From: Vreelandella halophila
Lineage (GTDB): Bacteria; Pseudomonadota; Gammaproteobacteria; Pseudomonadales; Oleiphilaceae
Assembly (NCBI RefSeq): GCF_009856365.1
Contig: NZ_WMEX01000008.1
Span: forward strand, 124,001-188,000
Reading direction: 5' to 3'
DNA length: 64,000 nt
The position numbers were made by a program, and so were the translations under genes. The notes below the pieces were generated by a model. That model was not told the origin of the DNA, ran no database searches, and was given only the letters and a program-made list of their open reading frames with translations. The first letter of the stretch is position 1. Each line of letters opens with the position of its first letter. This document shows positions 9,523 through 17,679 of this stretch, one piece after another.

Positions 9523-10293
9523 ATGACTATTCAGAATCTCGGAACCGGCAATCAATACGGCCAGTACACACCCGACTTCGTCGATTACTGGGACGACCTT
9601 GTGGGCTGGGAAGGCCGTGCGGCATCCGAGGGCGGCTTCTACGAGAAGCTACTCAAGGAAGCCGGCGCGAGCGACGTAGTGGATGTCGCCAGCGGCACCG
9701 GCTTCAACAGCATCAACCTGGCCCGTTCCGGCCTCGCGGTGACCGCCACCGACGGCTCGGAGAACATGCTCGCCCGCACACGCGAGAACGCCCGGAAGAT
9801 GGGCGCGAACTTCACGCACAGCCAGGTGGCCGACTGGGTCAAGCTGGATGAGGAACTGGGCGAGGAACGCTTTGACGCCCTGGTGTGCCTGGGCAACTCT
9901 TTCACCCACCTTTTCGAGCACGAGGCCCGCTTGCAGGCCATGCAGGCCTTCTACAGGGTATTGCGCCCCGGTGGCATCATCATCATCGACCACCGCAACT
10001 ATGACTCCATGCTCGACGGCGGCTACAGCTCCAAGCACGAGCACTACTACACCGGCAAGGGCGTGGAAGCCTATCCCGCCGAGCTGACATCAACGCTGGC
10101 GCGTTTCGAGTACAGATTCCCCGACGGCGCGCACTTCCAGCTCAACATGTTCCCGCTGCGCCAGGACTACATGTCCGACCTGCTGGAACAGACCGGCTTT
10201 ACCAATGTGACCCAATACGGCGACTTCGAACGGCCCTTTGACCGCAACGAAGTGGACTTCGTTCAGCAGGTCGCGATCAAGCCGAAAGCCTGA
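9523..10293 (+). CDS. gsmt: Glycine/sarcosine N-methyltransferase
   Basis: This 256-residue SAM-dependent class I methyltransferase has motif I VDVASGTG at residues 53-60, an acidic residue ending strand 2 (TATDGSENM) and a post-motif RVLRPGGIIIID. Overall sequence and length match halophile GSMT enzymes, which convert glycine to sarcosine and then dimethylglycine. It is followed 78 bases downstream by the companion dimethylglycine methyltransferase, the usual two-gene arrangement for de novo glycine betaine synthesis. A GGAGG precedes the start. The enzyme acts in the cytoplasm and consumes SAM, so SAM supply limits flux. Regulation is probably by the divergent MocR protein and by osmotic stress; only the operator candidate is visible. 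Confidence 0.88.
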   Translation: MTIQNLGTGNQYGQYTPDFVDYWDDLVGWEGRAASEGGFYEKLLKEAGASDVVDVASGTGFNSINLARSGLAVTATDGSENMLARTRENARKMGANFTHSQVADWVKLDEELGEERFDALVCLGNSFTHLFEHEARLQAMQAFYRVLRPGGIIIIDHRNYDSMLDGGYSSKHEHYYTGKGVEAYPAELTSTLARFEYRFPDGAHFQLNMFPLRQDYMSDLLEQTGFTNVTQYGDFERPFDRNEVDFVQQVAIKPKA

Positions 10294-10371
10294 CCCCCCT
10301 TCCGCCTTGACCACCCCGGGGCCTCATGCGCCCCGGGTTCATCGTCAACCCGAATGACCCGGAGAGGAACC

Positions 10372-11196
10372 ATGAACACCGCGATTGAAGACGTGGTAGC
10401 GCAGACGCGCGACTACTACGACGGCGCCGCCAATGCCATCTACAAGGACATCTGGGGCGAAAACATCCACATGGGTCTGTTCGCGCACGCGGACGAAGAC
10501 CTCCCCGCGGCCATGGAGCGCACCAACCGCACCATGAGCGAAAACCTCGGGCTCGGCCCTGACGACCAGGTGTTGGACGTAGGCTGCGGCTACGGCGCCA
10601 TGGCGCGCTACCTGGCGCGCGAGTACGGGTGCTCCGTACTTGCCACCAACATATCCGATAAGGAACTCGAATGGGGTCGTGAGCTCACCCGTGACGCCGG
10701 CCTCGACAGTAAGGTTGACTTCGCCTGGGCGGACTTCCACGCCCTGCCCTACGACGCCGAGAGCTTCTCCGTCTACTGGTCACAGGAGGCTTTCCTGCAT
10801 GCCGCGGATAAACACAAGGTGTTGCAGGAAGCGCATCGCGTCCTCAAGCCCGGCGGCAAGCTGGTTTTCTCAGAACTGCTGGTCCGGGCCGGTACACCGG
10901 AAACCGACCGCCAGCGCATCTATGAGCGCGTGGGTGCGCCGGAAATGTGGGATGACAGCGACTACGAACGCGCTCTCAAAAACCTTGGCTTTACCATCCA
11001 GCGCCATGAAGACTGGTCGCTCAATGTTGCCCTGTCCTATGGCTGGGTACGCTCCGAGCTGGAACGCCGGCGCGCGGAATTCGAGGAGCGTGTGGGCCGG
11101 GACGTGGTCGATGCCACCTCACAGGCACTGCAGTTCTGGGTAGACCAGGCCGACGCCGACAGCATCGGCTGGGTGTACTACGTCGCGGAAAAATAG
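10372..11196 (+). CDS. sdmt: Sarcosine/dimethylglycine N-methyltransferase
   Basis: From the ATG at 10372, which has GGAGAGG just upstream, the protein has 274 residues; an upstream in-frame ATG at 10354 has no ribosome site. SAM motif I VLDVGCGYG lies at about residues 67-75 and RVLKPGGKLVF follows. The sequence fits the SDMT family, which methylates sarcosine to dimethylglycine and then betaine. Together with gsmt it gives the complete glycine-to-glycine-betaine route, an osmoprotectant pathway of halophiles. A strong GC hairpin directly after the stop probably ends the transcript or protects its 3' end. Confidence 0.88.
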   Translation: MNTAIEDVVAQTRDYYDGAANAIYKDIWGENIHMGLFAHADEDLPAAMERTNRTMSENLGLGPDDQVLDVGCGYGAMARYLAREYGCSVLATNISDKELEWGRELTRDAGLDSKVDFAWADFHALPYDAESFSVYWSQEAFLHAADKHKVLQEAHRVLKPGGKLVFSELLVRAGTPETDRQRIYERVGAPEMWDDSDYERALKNLGFTIQRHEDWSLNVALSYGWVRSELERRRAEFEERVGRDVVDATSQALQFWVDQADADSIGWVYYVAEK

Positions 11197-11203
11197 GCGG
11201 CGG

Positions 11204-11232
11204 AGCGCGGCGGTTCGGCGTTCCGCCGCGCT
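11204..11232 (+). terminator. GC-rich stem-loop after sdmt
   Basis: Arms agcgcggcgg (11204-11213) and ccgccgcgct (11223-11232) are perfect reverse complements with a 9-base loop, beginning 8 bases after the sdmt stop. No T-run follows, so it is either a weak intrinsic terminator or an RNA 3'-end stabiliser. Confidence 0.5.
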
Positions 11233-11315
11233 GGCCCCCAGCTTCTGTGGGCGCTGACCTTGTGGCATTCCTGCCATATGGCTAAGGTCGGGGGATGAGT
11301 GGTGGGAGAAGACCT

Positions 11316-12527
11316 ATGACGGATACCCGATACGGTGCCAAGTATTCCGATGCCTACATTCAGCAGCTTCTGGGATCGGTCAGAAGCATTGCCATGGTGG
11401 GTGCCAGCGCTGACCCAGCCAAACCAAGCAACCAGGTGCTGCAGTTCCTGACTGGAGCCGGATACGAGGTGATACCGGTCAATCCCCGGCCGGATGTAAC
11501 TGAAATCTGCGGCCTCAGAGTCTATCCATCACTGCAATCCATCGAGCGGCCCGTGGATATGGTGGACGTCTTCCGGCCATCCAGTGAGTTGGAGGGGATC
11601 GTCCGTGACGCCCAGCAGATCGGCGCCAACGTATTCTGGGCACAACTCGGAATCCACGATGAAGAGGCGGAACGCATTGCCGAACAGAGTGGCATGAAGG
11701 TGGTCATGGACCGGTGCCCCAAGATCGAACTGGCTGATCCCATCCTTCTGCGGGAGACCAGCAGTGAAGGCATCCTGCGCCTGACCCTGAATGACACCGA
11801 ACGGCGCAATGCCCTTTCCATGGACATGCTGAACCAGTTGGGGACAGCTCTGGAACAAGCCGCAGAGGATGCCTCCGTCCGCGTGATCATCCTCGCAGCG
11901 AACGGTCGCGCATTCAGTGCCGGCCATGACCTGCGCGAGATGACACAGGCACGCCTGGCCCCGGATGGCGGCCGGGCCTTCTTCGAGGAAACCATGGCCG
12001 CCTGCTGTGGTGTCATGCAGGGGATCGTGACCAACCCCAAACCCATAATCGCCGAGGTTAATGGCGTTGCCACGGCGGCCGGCTGCCAGCTGGTTGCCAG
12101 CTGTGACCTGGCCTATGCCTCCCCTTCCGCCCGTTTCGCAACCCCGGGTGTCACGATTGGCCTTTTCTGCTCAACTCCGATGGTGGCGCTGTCCCGGAAT
12201 GTTGGAAGCAAGGCAGCGATGGAAATGCTCCTGACAGGGGAGATGATTGAGGCGGAACGGGCGGCGGACATTGGCCTCATCAACCGGGCAGTGCCGGAAG
12301 AACAGCTCAGTGACTACACCCACGGGATTGCACAGACGATTGCCTCGAAATCCAGCATGACCCTGAAAACCGGTAAGGAAGCGTTTTACCGGCAACAGGA
12401 GATGTCACTCGCCGACGCCTATGAATACACCTCCAGGGTCATGGTTGATAATCTTATGAAACCTGACGCCGAAGAAGGCATCAACGCTTTTATCGAAAAG
12501 CGTGGACCACAATGGTCGGATCAATGA
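11316..12527 (+). CDS. Fusion of CoA-binding (Rossmann) domain with enoyl-CoA hydratase/isomerase
   Basis: From the ATG at 11316 (GGGAGAAG upstream) the protein has 403 residues. Residues about 8-140 match the stand-alone CoA_binding_2/YccU family: SIAMVGASADPAKPSNQV nucleotide loop, VIPVNPRP, a PSLQSI turn and a final MDRCPKIE. Residues about 142-400 form a crotonase fold, with a hydrophobic strand VRVIILAANGRAFSAGHDL, oxyanion-hole region EVNGVATAAGCQLVASCDLA and FATPGVTIGLF. The crotonase half resembles ECHDC3-type hydratases. Each half is normally a separate protein, so the fusion is notable. A catalytic Glu pair of classical hydratases is not evident, so the exact reaction is uncertain. 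A small gene follows 16 bases downstream. Confidence 0.8.
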   Translation: MTDTRYGAKYSDAYIQQLLGSVRSIAMVGASADPAKPSNQVLQFLTGAGYEVIPVNPRPDVTEICGLRVYPSLQSIERPVDMVDVFRPSSELEGIVRDAQQIGANVFWAQLGIHDEEAERIAEQSGMKVVMDRCPKIELADPILLRETSSEGILRLTLNDTERRNALSMDMLNQLGTALEQAAEDASVRVIILAANGRAFSAGHDLREMTQARLAPDGGRAFFEETMAACCGVMQGIVTNPKPIIAEVNGVATAAGCQLVASCDLAYASPSARFATPGVTIGLFCSTPMVALSRNVGSKAAMEMLLTGEMIEAERAADIGLINRAVPEEQLSDYTHGIAQTIASKSSMTLKTGKEAFYRQQEMSLADAYEYTSRVMVDNLMKPDAEEGINAFIEKRGPQWSDQ

Positions 12528-12543
12528 AGCGAGAGGAATGACC

Positions 12544-12765
12544 ATGCAGGTAGAACAAGCGATTGATACACATGGTGCTGAAGCCGTTTATCAAGCGGCT
12601 GCGCGCTACCTGGAAGGAGACTCTAACGCGCTGGTGGCTGTAGGACTGGAAGTCGAGGATCTGAGCGAAGCATGGCGTATCCAGTCGACCGCTTGGCAAG
12701 CAATGCCGCTGGAAGATCAGGCGGCGGAGTATCTGGAAAGCTATAGGTTTTTAGCGGGCTGCTGA
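12544..12765 (+). CDS. Small conserved-looking protein of unknown function
   Basis: The protein has 73 residues. The ATG at 12544 is chosen because GAGAGG lies 7 bases upstream; an ATG at 12538 would be only one base from it. The sequence is acidic and helical (HGAEAVYQAAARYLEGDSN, LEVEDLSEAWRIQSTAW) with no membrane segment, no signal and a single Cys at the end. It starts 16 bases after the CoA-binding/hydratase fusion and is likely co-transcribed. I do not recognise a family. Coding is supported by the ribosome site, operon position and codon usage like its neighbours. Confidence 0.6.
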   Translation: MQVEQAIDTHGAEAVYQAAARYLEGDSNALVAVGLEVEDLSEAWRIQSTAWQAMPLEDQAAEYLESYRFLAGC

Positions 12766-12783
12766 CCGATCCTTCGCGAACGG

Positions 12784-14886
12784 TTATGACTCAGGGGATG
12801 TCATGGCCCGCAAGAGGTCCGTCAAGGCAGCAGCATCCATGGGGCGCCCCAGATAAAACCCCTGAACCGAATCGCAGCCAAGAGCATTGAGCTCGGACAA
12901 CTGACTTTCCGTTTCCACACCCTCCGCCACCACTTCAAGCTCCAATGCACGGGCCAGCTCGATAATGCCTTTCACTACCGCCTGTTGCCGGCGGCTCAAA
13001 TCGACTTCCGAGACAAAAGCCCGGTCGATTTTCAGTTCCCGGAAGGGCAACTGGCTCAGATAACTCAGCGAGGAATAGCCTGTGCCAAAGTCATCGATGG
13101 ACAGACGCACCCCCTTCTCCGCAAGACTGTCCAGAATCGACCGCACATGCACAAAATCGAGCAGAAAGGCTGATTCCGTGATCTCCACGGTCAACACTTC
13201 AATGCCCAGACCGTAGTGCGCAAGCCGTTCAAATAACCAATCGAAAAACCCCTGCCGACGAATCTGGTGAGCGGACACATTGATCGCCACCGGCGGCACC
13301 GAAAGACCTTCCTGACGCCAGCGCCATACCTGACCAAGCACTGCCTCCACCAGATGTTCCATCAGTGGATGGATAAGCCCGGTTTCCTCAGCCAAGGGAA
13401 TGAAGCGACCGGGCGACACCATGCCGCCCTGTGTCAGTGGCCAGCGGGCCAATACCTCCATGCCGCGGAGGCTGCCGCTGACCGTGTCAAATTGAGGCTG
13501 ATAGTGGGGCACAATAACACCGTTGTGCACAGCCTCTTTCAGATCCTTTTCCAGCGCAACCGCGTCGAGCACAGCCCGGCTCATTTCCTCGGAATAGAAC
13601 TCGAAACGCCCGTCCGGATCCTTGCGCACCCGCTGCAACGCCAGATCGGCCTTCCGGCGCAACCCATCCGGTGTTTCGGCATCATCCGGAAAAACGGACA
13701 GACCGACCTTCACCGATACAGACAGAGAGGTGCCATCGTCCAGTTGCAGCGGCACGTCAAAGAGGGTTGCAGCCTCTTGCCCCAACCCTCGAATGCTTTC
13801 CCACGTCTCCAGGCCCTGGACAAGAAACAAAAATTCAGCGCCTTCATAACGTGCCACCATGTCATTCCCGTGGAGCATCGACTGAAGGCGGTCACCCACC
13901 TTGCGTAGTGCGTCGTCCCCGCATTTAAAACCAAGGCTTTCATTGACCGTATAAAAGCGATTAACGTTCAGCGCGCCGACCGCCAGCAGGCTGCCCTGCT
14001 CTAAGGCATGAGTCATCGCGCCCTGAAGGCGTTCTTCAAAGGTCGCCACATTCGGCAGCCCGGTCACACGGTCATACATAACCAGATGCTGGACTCGACT
14101 CTCTGCCGAGCGCTGTTCGGTGAGATCAAGAATCAAGCCATCCCAGACGGTGGAGCCGTCATCCAGCCGCCGGGGTTGTGAAATACTACGCAGGCACCGG
14201 AGTTCCCCGCTGGTGGTATAGGCGCTCACTTCGATATCGAGTAACGAGAGGTTTTTCTGGGCCCTCTCCGTGGAATCAATGAGCCGCTCCCGATCTTCGG
14301 GATGGATACGCTCCAAAACGACGCTCGAATCAACCCTTCCCTGCCCAGGATCGATCCCGAATTGTTCCGCCAGGGCGTTGTGAATGAAGTTATAGACGAC
14401 GCTGCCATCCGGGCGCTGCACACGCTGAAATATGCCACCAGGCAGGCGATCACCGAACCAACTTGGCTCCAGGTTATGTTCGGTGGGAAGCTTAAAAGAG
14501 CGTCCTTCCGAAATTTCATAGACGACGCTTACCACCGCGACTGGCGCATCGCCCTCTCCCCGTATAATGCCGATCATATTCTCTGTATCGAACGTGGAGC
14601 CGTCACGGCGACGCATTCGATAGGAGCAATGGAAGGTGTCCTTTTCCGACTCGAGTATTCTCTCGGATATCTCGCCGAAGCGCCGAAAACTGTCATCATC
14701 CACATGCAGCATTTCCGTGGTGCAGCCCCGCAGATCTTCCGGCCGCCAGCCGAAAACACGGTATACGGCCTCACTGGCCGCGAAGATACGGCGCGTCTGC
14801 CACCCCACAACAAAAACAGCCTGGTCCTGAGCCAGAAAGGCGGCCTCGATCAGATTTGTCCCTGACAGTTCCGGAATCTTATCCAT
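12784..14886 (-). CDS. PAS-PAS-GGDEF-EAL protein with degenerate GGDEF site (probable c-di-GMP phosphodiesterase)
   Basis: From the ATG at 14886 the protein has 700 residues. Two PAS domains lie at about 10-125 and 145-265, GGDEF at about 270-430 and EAL at about 445-690. The cyclase signature reads YEGAEF instead of GGDEF, so cyclase activity is unlikely. The half may instead bind GTP or act as a regulatory unit. The EAL domain keeps EVLARW, the NVSA strand, EITESAF and the DDFGTGYSSLSYL loop, so it should hydrolyse c-di-GMP. It is soluble with no TM segment, and both PAS domains suggest intracellular sensing. It is a single gene, divergent from a possible small membrane ORF. Confidence 0.88.
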   Translation of the reverse strand: MDKIPELSGTNLIEAAFLAQDQAVFVVGWQTRRIFAASEAVYRVFGWRPEDLRGCTTEMLHVDDDSFRRFGEISERILESEKDTFHCSYRMRRRDGSTFDTENMIGIIRGEGDAPVAVVSVVYEISEGRSFKLPTEHNLEPSWFGDRLPGGIFQRVQRPDGSVVYNFIHNALAEQFGIDPGQGRVDSSVVLERIHPEDRERLIDSTERAQKNLSLLDIEVSAYTTSGELRCLRSISQPRRLDDGSTVWDGLILDLTEQRSAESRVQHLVMYDRVTGLPNVATFEERLQGAMTHALEQGSLLAVGALNVNRFYTVNESLGFKCGDDALRKVGDRLQSMLHGNDMVARYEGAEFLFLVQGLETWESIRGLGQEAATLFDVPLQLDDGTSLSVSVKVGLSVFPDDAETPDGLRRKADLALQRVRKDPDGRFEFYSEEMSRAVLDAVALEKDLKEAVHNGVIVPHYQPQFDTVSGSLRGMEVLARWPLTQGGMVSPGRFIPLAEETGLIHPLMEHLVEAVLGQVWRWRQEGLSVPPVAINVSAHQIRRQGFFDWLFERLAHYGLGIEVLTVEITESAFLLDFVHVRSILDSLAEKGVRLSIDDFGTGYSSLSYLSQLPFRELKIDRAFVSEVDLSRRQQAVVKGIIELARALELEVVAEGVETESQLSELNALGCDSVQGFYLGRPMDAAALTDLLRAMTSPES

Positions 14887-14904
14887 TCTTTTATCAAAGC
14901 TCGC

Positions 14905-15054
14905 ATGACGGGGACTGATTATTCCACCTTGGCATACACGCCCCCCTCGAGCCAGGCGTTCCATCCGAGAGACCTCCCTGCAACACTGCCGTACCTGCTC
15001 CTCGCTTTACTCCTGGCGGCTGGTATGGCCCTTGCCCTCGCAGCGTGCGGATAG
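14905..15054 (+). CDS. Possible 49-residue small membrane protein
   Basis: ATG at 14905 to TAG at 15052-15054. The product has a polar N-terminus (MTGTDYSTLAYTPPSS) and a C-terminal hydrophobic stretch of about 22 residues (LPYLLLALLLAAGMALA followed by LAACG) that could span the membrane. No clear Shine-Dalgarno is present, only a weak AAAG. It fills the gap between the divergent EAL gene and the convergent DUF2058 gene. It may be a chance ORF in GC-rich DNA. Confidence 0.3.
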   Translation: MTGTDYSTLAYTPPSSQAFHPRDLPATLPYLLLALLLAAGMALALAACG

Positions 15055-15083
15055 CGGGGGGGGCTGGCGGTCAGGCGCGGGAA

Positions 15084-15635
15084 CTACCACATCAGGTCAT
15101 CGGGGATCTCGAACCCCGCGTAGGGATCTTCCTCGTCATCGTCCTCTTTAGCTTTAGAACGCTGATGGAGAACAATGACCACTGACTCGTCACGCTCCTG
15201 AATCTTGCGGGCGATATTTTCCGGAACCACATCGTAGGTGCCTTCAAGGCAGACGACCGCCAACTGCCCCCGGGCCAGGGCATCCACGGCCTGTTCGTCC
15301 ACATACAGCCTCTTGATCTTGCTGTTATGCACGAACTGATAAGGGGTCTCAGCGCCTTCCCGGCTCAAACGGTTGGTTTCCACCAGCTCGCGGATCTGCG
15401 CCTGAACCGCCCGCCGTTGCGATTCCTCCTCGCGCTGGCGGTTCAGTTCCCGATCCCTGGCAGCCTGCTCTTCCCGTGCCTGCCGGGCCCGCTCACGGGT
15501 TTCGTTGACCGATTGCGTCCCCTTGGGCTGCTGCTTACGCTGCTTCTGCTGCTGTTTCTTTTCCTTTTTAACAGCCTTGGCCTGTTTCTCATCGGCCAGT
15601 CCCTGTTTCAGCAATTGGTCCTGGAGTGACGGCAT
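15084..15635 (-). CDS. DUF2058 (YaiL-like) protein
   Basis: The protein has 183 residues. It is highly charged at the N-terminus, with K/Q/R-rich coiled coil at about 15-85 (MPSLQDQLLKQGLADEKQAK is the family start), followed by a compact domain about 95-160 (PYQFVHNSKIKRLYVDEQ and VVPENIARKI) and an acidic tail EDDDEEDPYAGFEIPDDLMW. This matches the DUF2058 family of gammaproteobacteria, reported to associate with nucleoid or polysomes. No enzymatic role is known. It is transcribed leftward, 30 bases downstream of the amine oxidase, and may be co-transcribed with it. Confidence 0.85.
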   Translation of the reverse strand: MPSLQDQLLKQGLADEKQAKAVKKEKKQQQKQRKQQPKGTQSVNETRERARQAREEQAARDRELNRQREEESQRRAVQAQIRELVETNRLSREGAETPYQFVHNSKIKRLYVDEQAVDALARGQLAVVCLEGTYDVVPENIARKIQERDESVVIVLHQRSKAKEDDDEEDPYAGFEIPDDLMW

Positions 15636-15665
15636 TCCTGAAGATCTCCCGGTTGAGTGGATGGA

Positions 15666-16724
15666 TCAGATTGTATCGCCGAGCAGGTGTTGAGCGATCC
15701 GCTCTGCCTGTTCCAGGGCGCCTTCCATGTAGCCGCCGAATTGGGGTGCCATCTCTGAGGCGCCGAAAAGAACCTTTCCGTGCCAGATGCTTTGAATACT
15801 GCCTGTGATCTCTGCAGACGGATGCTCCATGCCAAATGCCTGGTCGGCGTCGGTGGCGGTTTCCGGTTCCGTTGCCCAGTCTTTTATAGCGGTTCTGACG
15901 GGTTCTTCCGCCCGATTGCCAAACAGGCGCCCCAGCTGCGCCAGTGAGGCCGAGACCAGCGCTTGCCGGTTGGCATTGCGCGCCGATGCCGGCACACCGA
16001 AAAAACCAAATAACGCCCCTGGACGCCCGGCCGCTGGTGAGGCGTCATGGATTTCCATCAACGGGCCGCTCTGACTCATCGCATCACCCGACAGACCATC
16101 CTGACGCCAGAAAGGCTCGTCGTAGATGGCTACGAGTTTCGCCTGTCCGGCCATCCAGGTTGGCGTCATCGTGAGCCGTCGTTGCTGGTCAGCGGTGAGT
16201 TCCGGGTCAAACCACAGCTGAGCCGCAATACGCGGCGGAATCGCCAGGACAATCCGTCGTGCCTGCCAGACGCTGCCGTTCTTCAACTGCAGGTAGCCCC
16301 GATCTGACACGGACTGCACGGCTGCGTCGAGATGCAGCCGTGCCACCGGCAGGTCGCGGGCAAAGGCATCAATCAATGCGGAAACGCCGCCCTCAATGCG
16401 GAGAGAACCGGCCATGCTGGCGAAACCGAGACCACGATGGACCTGTCTTACACTATCCTCGAACAGCAGTTCGCCCTCGCTGAACTGCTCAAAGACGCCG
16501 ACGCCGAGTCGCTCGCAGACGGCCATGAGCCGGGGCTGGATATGCCAGAACCAGGCAGGCCCCAGATCAAAACGGGCCCCATCATAGGCTGTGGACTCGA
16601 TCCGACCGCCAAGCCGGTCTCGAGCTTCAAAGATTTGATAATCCACGCCTTCGCGCTGAAGCTGTTCGGCAAGCGCGACGCCGGCCAGTCCGCCGCCGAC
16701 GATGGCGATATCTGTCTGGTTCAT
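15666..16724 (-). CDS. FAD-dependent amine oxidase family protein
   Basis: This 352-residue flavoprotein has N-terminal Rossmann motif IVGGGLAGVALAEQL (residues 8-22), an EARDRLGGRIES dinucleotide motif, and the C-terminal FAD-contacting region PQFGGYMEGALEQAERIA. This is the layout of the flavin-containing amine oxidase/protoporphyrinogen-oxidase-like superfamily, at the short end for that family. No signal peptide or TAT motif is seen, so it is cytoplasmic. The substrate cannot be inferred; amines and carotenoid-like compounds are both possible in this superfamily. The cupin gene upstream on the same strand is 40 bases away. Confidence 0.75.
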   Translation of the reverse strand: MNQTDIAIVGGGLAGVALAEQLQREGVDYQIFEARDRLGGRIESTAYDGARFDLGPAWFWHIQPRLMAVCERLGVGVFEQFSEGELLFEDSVRQVHRGLGFASMAGSLRIEGGVSALIDAFARDLPVARLHLDAAVQSVSDRGYLQLKNGSVWQARRIVLAIPPRIAAQLWFDPELTADQQRRLTMTPTWMAGQAKLVAIYDEPFWRQDGLSGDAMSQSGPLMEIHDASPAAGRPGALFGFFGVPASARNANRQALVSASLAQLGRLFGNRAEEPVRTAIKDWATEPETATDADQAFGMEHPSAEITGSIQSIWHGKVLFGASEMAPQFGGYMEGALEQAERIAQHLLGDTI

Positions 16725-16764
16725 CGGACCTCGATATCAAGAGAAGAGGCTGAGGGGCGTACGG

Positions 16765-17433
16765 TCACTGCGGCGGCCGTTGGACACTCTCCAGATGGCC
16801 AGTCTTCATCCAGAAGCGCGCACCGCTCTCACCGGCAGCTCCCTGGTAACCTTCACCTGGCGGAAGACGGAGCCAGGAATAGCGCTCCAGCGTCTGTGTT
16901 TCCGAGATCAGTGACCCGCCGAGCACAAAGATTTCGATTCCTGCGGAGGGTGCCACGATGACACTACTGGCTGGTTCGGCTTCGGTGTAGGTAACACGCT
17001 CACTATCGCCCTGGTGAAGCAGAGCCTCAGATAGCCCTGGTGCTGTCGCCTGGAGGTTGGTACGCACGTCTGTATGAAATTGCAGCCGATCATTCGGATC
17101 AAACTGCCAAAGCTTGACGAAAATGGTGCACCCCTCGGTAGAGCCTGGGGTATGTCGCGATGTTGGCGGGTTGCGGACGTACGTGCCGGCTGGGAATTGC
17201 CCATATTCGTCTTCAAACGTGCCTTCCAACACCAGAAACTCCTCGCCGCCTCCGTGAGTGTGCGGTGAAAAGGAGCTGTTCGGCGCGTAGCGCACGATGG
17301 AGGTGGCACGGGCCACTTCGCCACCAACGCGGTCGAGCATCCGCCGTTCCACGCCCGGCATCGGCGAGGCTACCCAGGGCTCCTGCTCGGCGTGAACCAG
17401 AGCTGGTTGGGTGAAGTCGGCGTTGGTGTCCAT
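16765..17433 (-). CDS. Cupin domain protein (ChrR-like)
   Basis: This 222-residue protein has a cupin fold. The metal motif SFSPHTHGGGEEFLVLEG at about residues 54-71 carries the His, His and Glu ligands, and TSRHTPGS gives the later His. A second barrel half follows. The pattern resembles the cupin part of ChrR anti-sigma factors, but the zinc-binding anti-sigma N-terminus and a partner sigma factor are missing. It is therefore better viewed as a metal-binding cupin of unknown substrate. It lies upstream of the flavin oxidase gene with 40 bases between, so a shared transcript is likely. Confidence 0.75.
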   Translation of the reverse strand: MDTNADFTQPALVHAEQEPWVASPMPGVERRMLDRVGGEVARATSIVRYAPNSSFSPHTHGGGEEFLVLEGTFEDEYGQFPAGTYVRNPPTSRHTPGSTEGCTIFVKLWQFDPNDRLQFHTDVRTNLQATAPGLSEALLHQGDSERVTYTEAEPASSVIVAPSAGIEIFVLGGSLISETQTLERYSWLRLPPGEGYQGAAGESGARFWMKTGHLESVQRPPQ

Positions 17434-17501
17434 GTTGCCCCCCTACTCTGCATTTAAGATGAGACCATTATAGCAGGCGAGGCAATGATGACGGCTTATC
17501 C

Positions 17502-17585
17502 ATGGAGGTTTTCCGGTTCATGGAAGCTTGGTATCACCAGCACCAACGCCATTCAGCCACCGGCCAGATGTCATCGGTAAGATAG
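17502..17585 (+). pseudogene. C-terminal remnant of an IS3-family transposase
   Basis: About 27 codons ending in TAG read FMEAWYHQHQRHSATGQMSS. This resembles the conserved C-terminal end of IS3-family OrfB transposases, typically FYNRQRRHSALGYLSP. Nothing upstream resembles the rest of a transposase. The remnant lies 25 bases left of the terminal repeat at 17611-17653, in the expected order for the right end of such an element. Confidence 0.6.
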
Positions 17586-17610
17586 AGCGCAAGCATGCTG
17601 AGCACGCTCA

Positions 17611-17653
17611 TGAACTCAAACCAGAATCGGTCCACTGAAACGGGTTAACTCCA
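17611..17653 (+). repeat. IS3-like right-end repeat, left copy
   Basis: This 43-base segment ends in tccactgaaacgggttaact plus cca. It matches the reverse complement of 25754-25796 at 39 of 43 positions without gaps. It follows the transposase C-terminal remnant, so it is read as the right inverted-repeat end of a decayed insertion sequence. Confidence 0.7.
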
Positions 17654-17679
17654 TCAAGCTTCTCCACCGTTCTGTTTAA

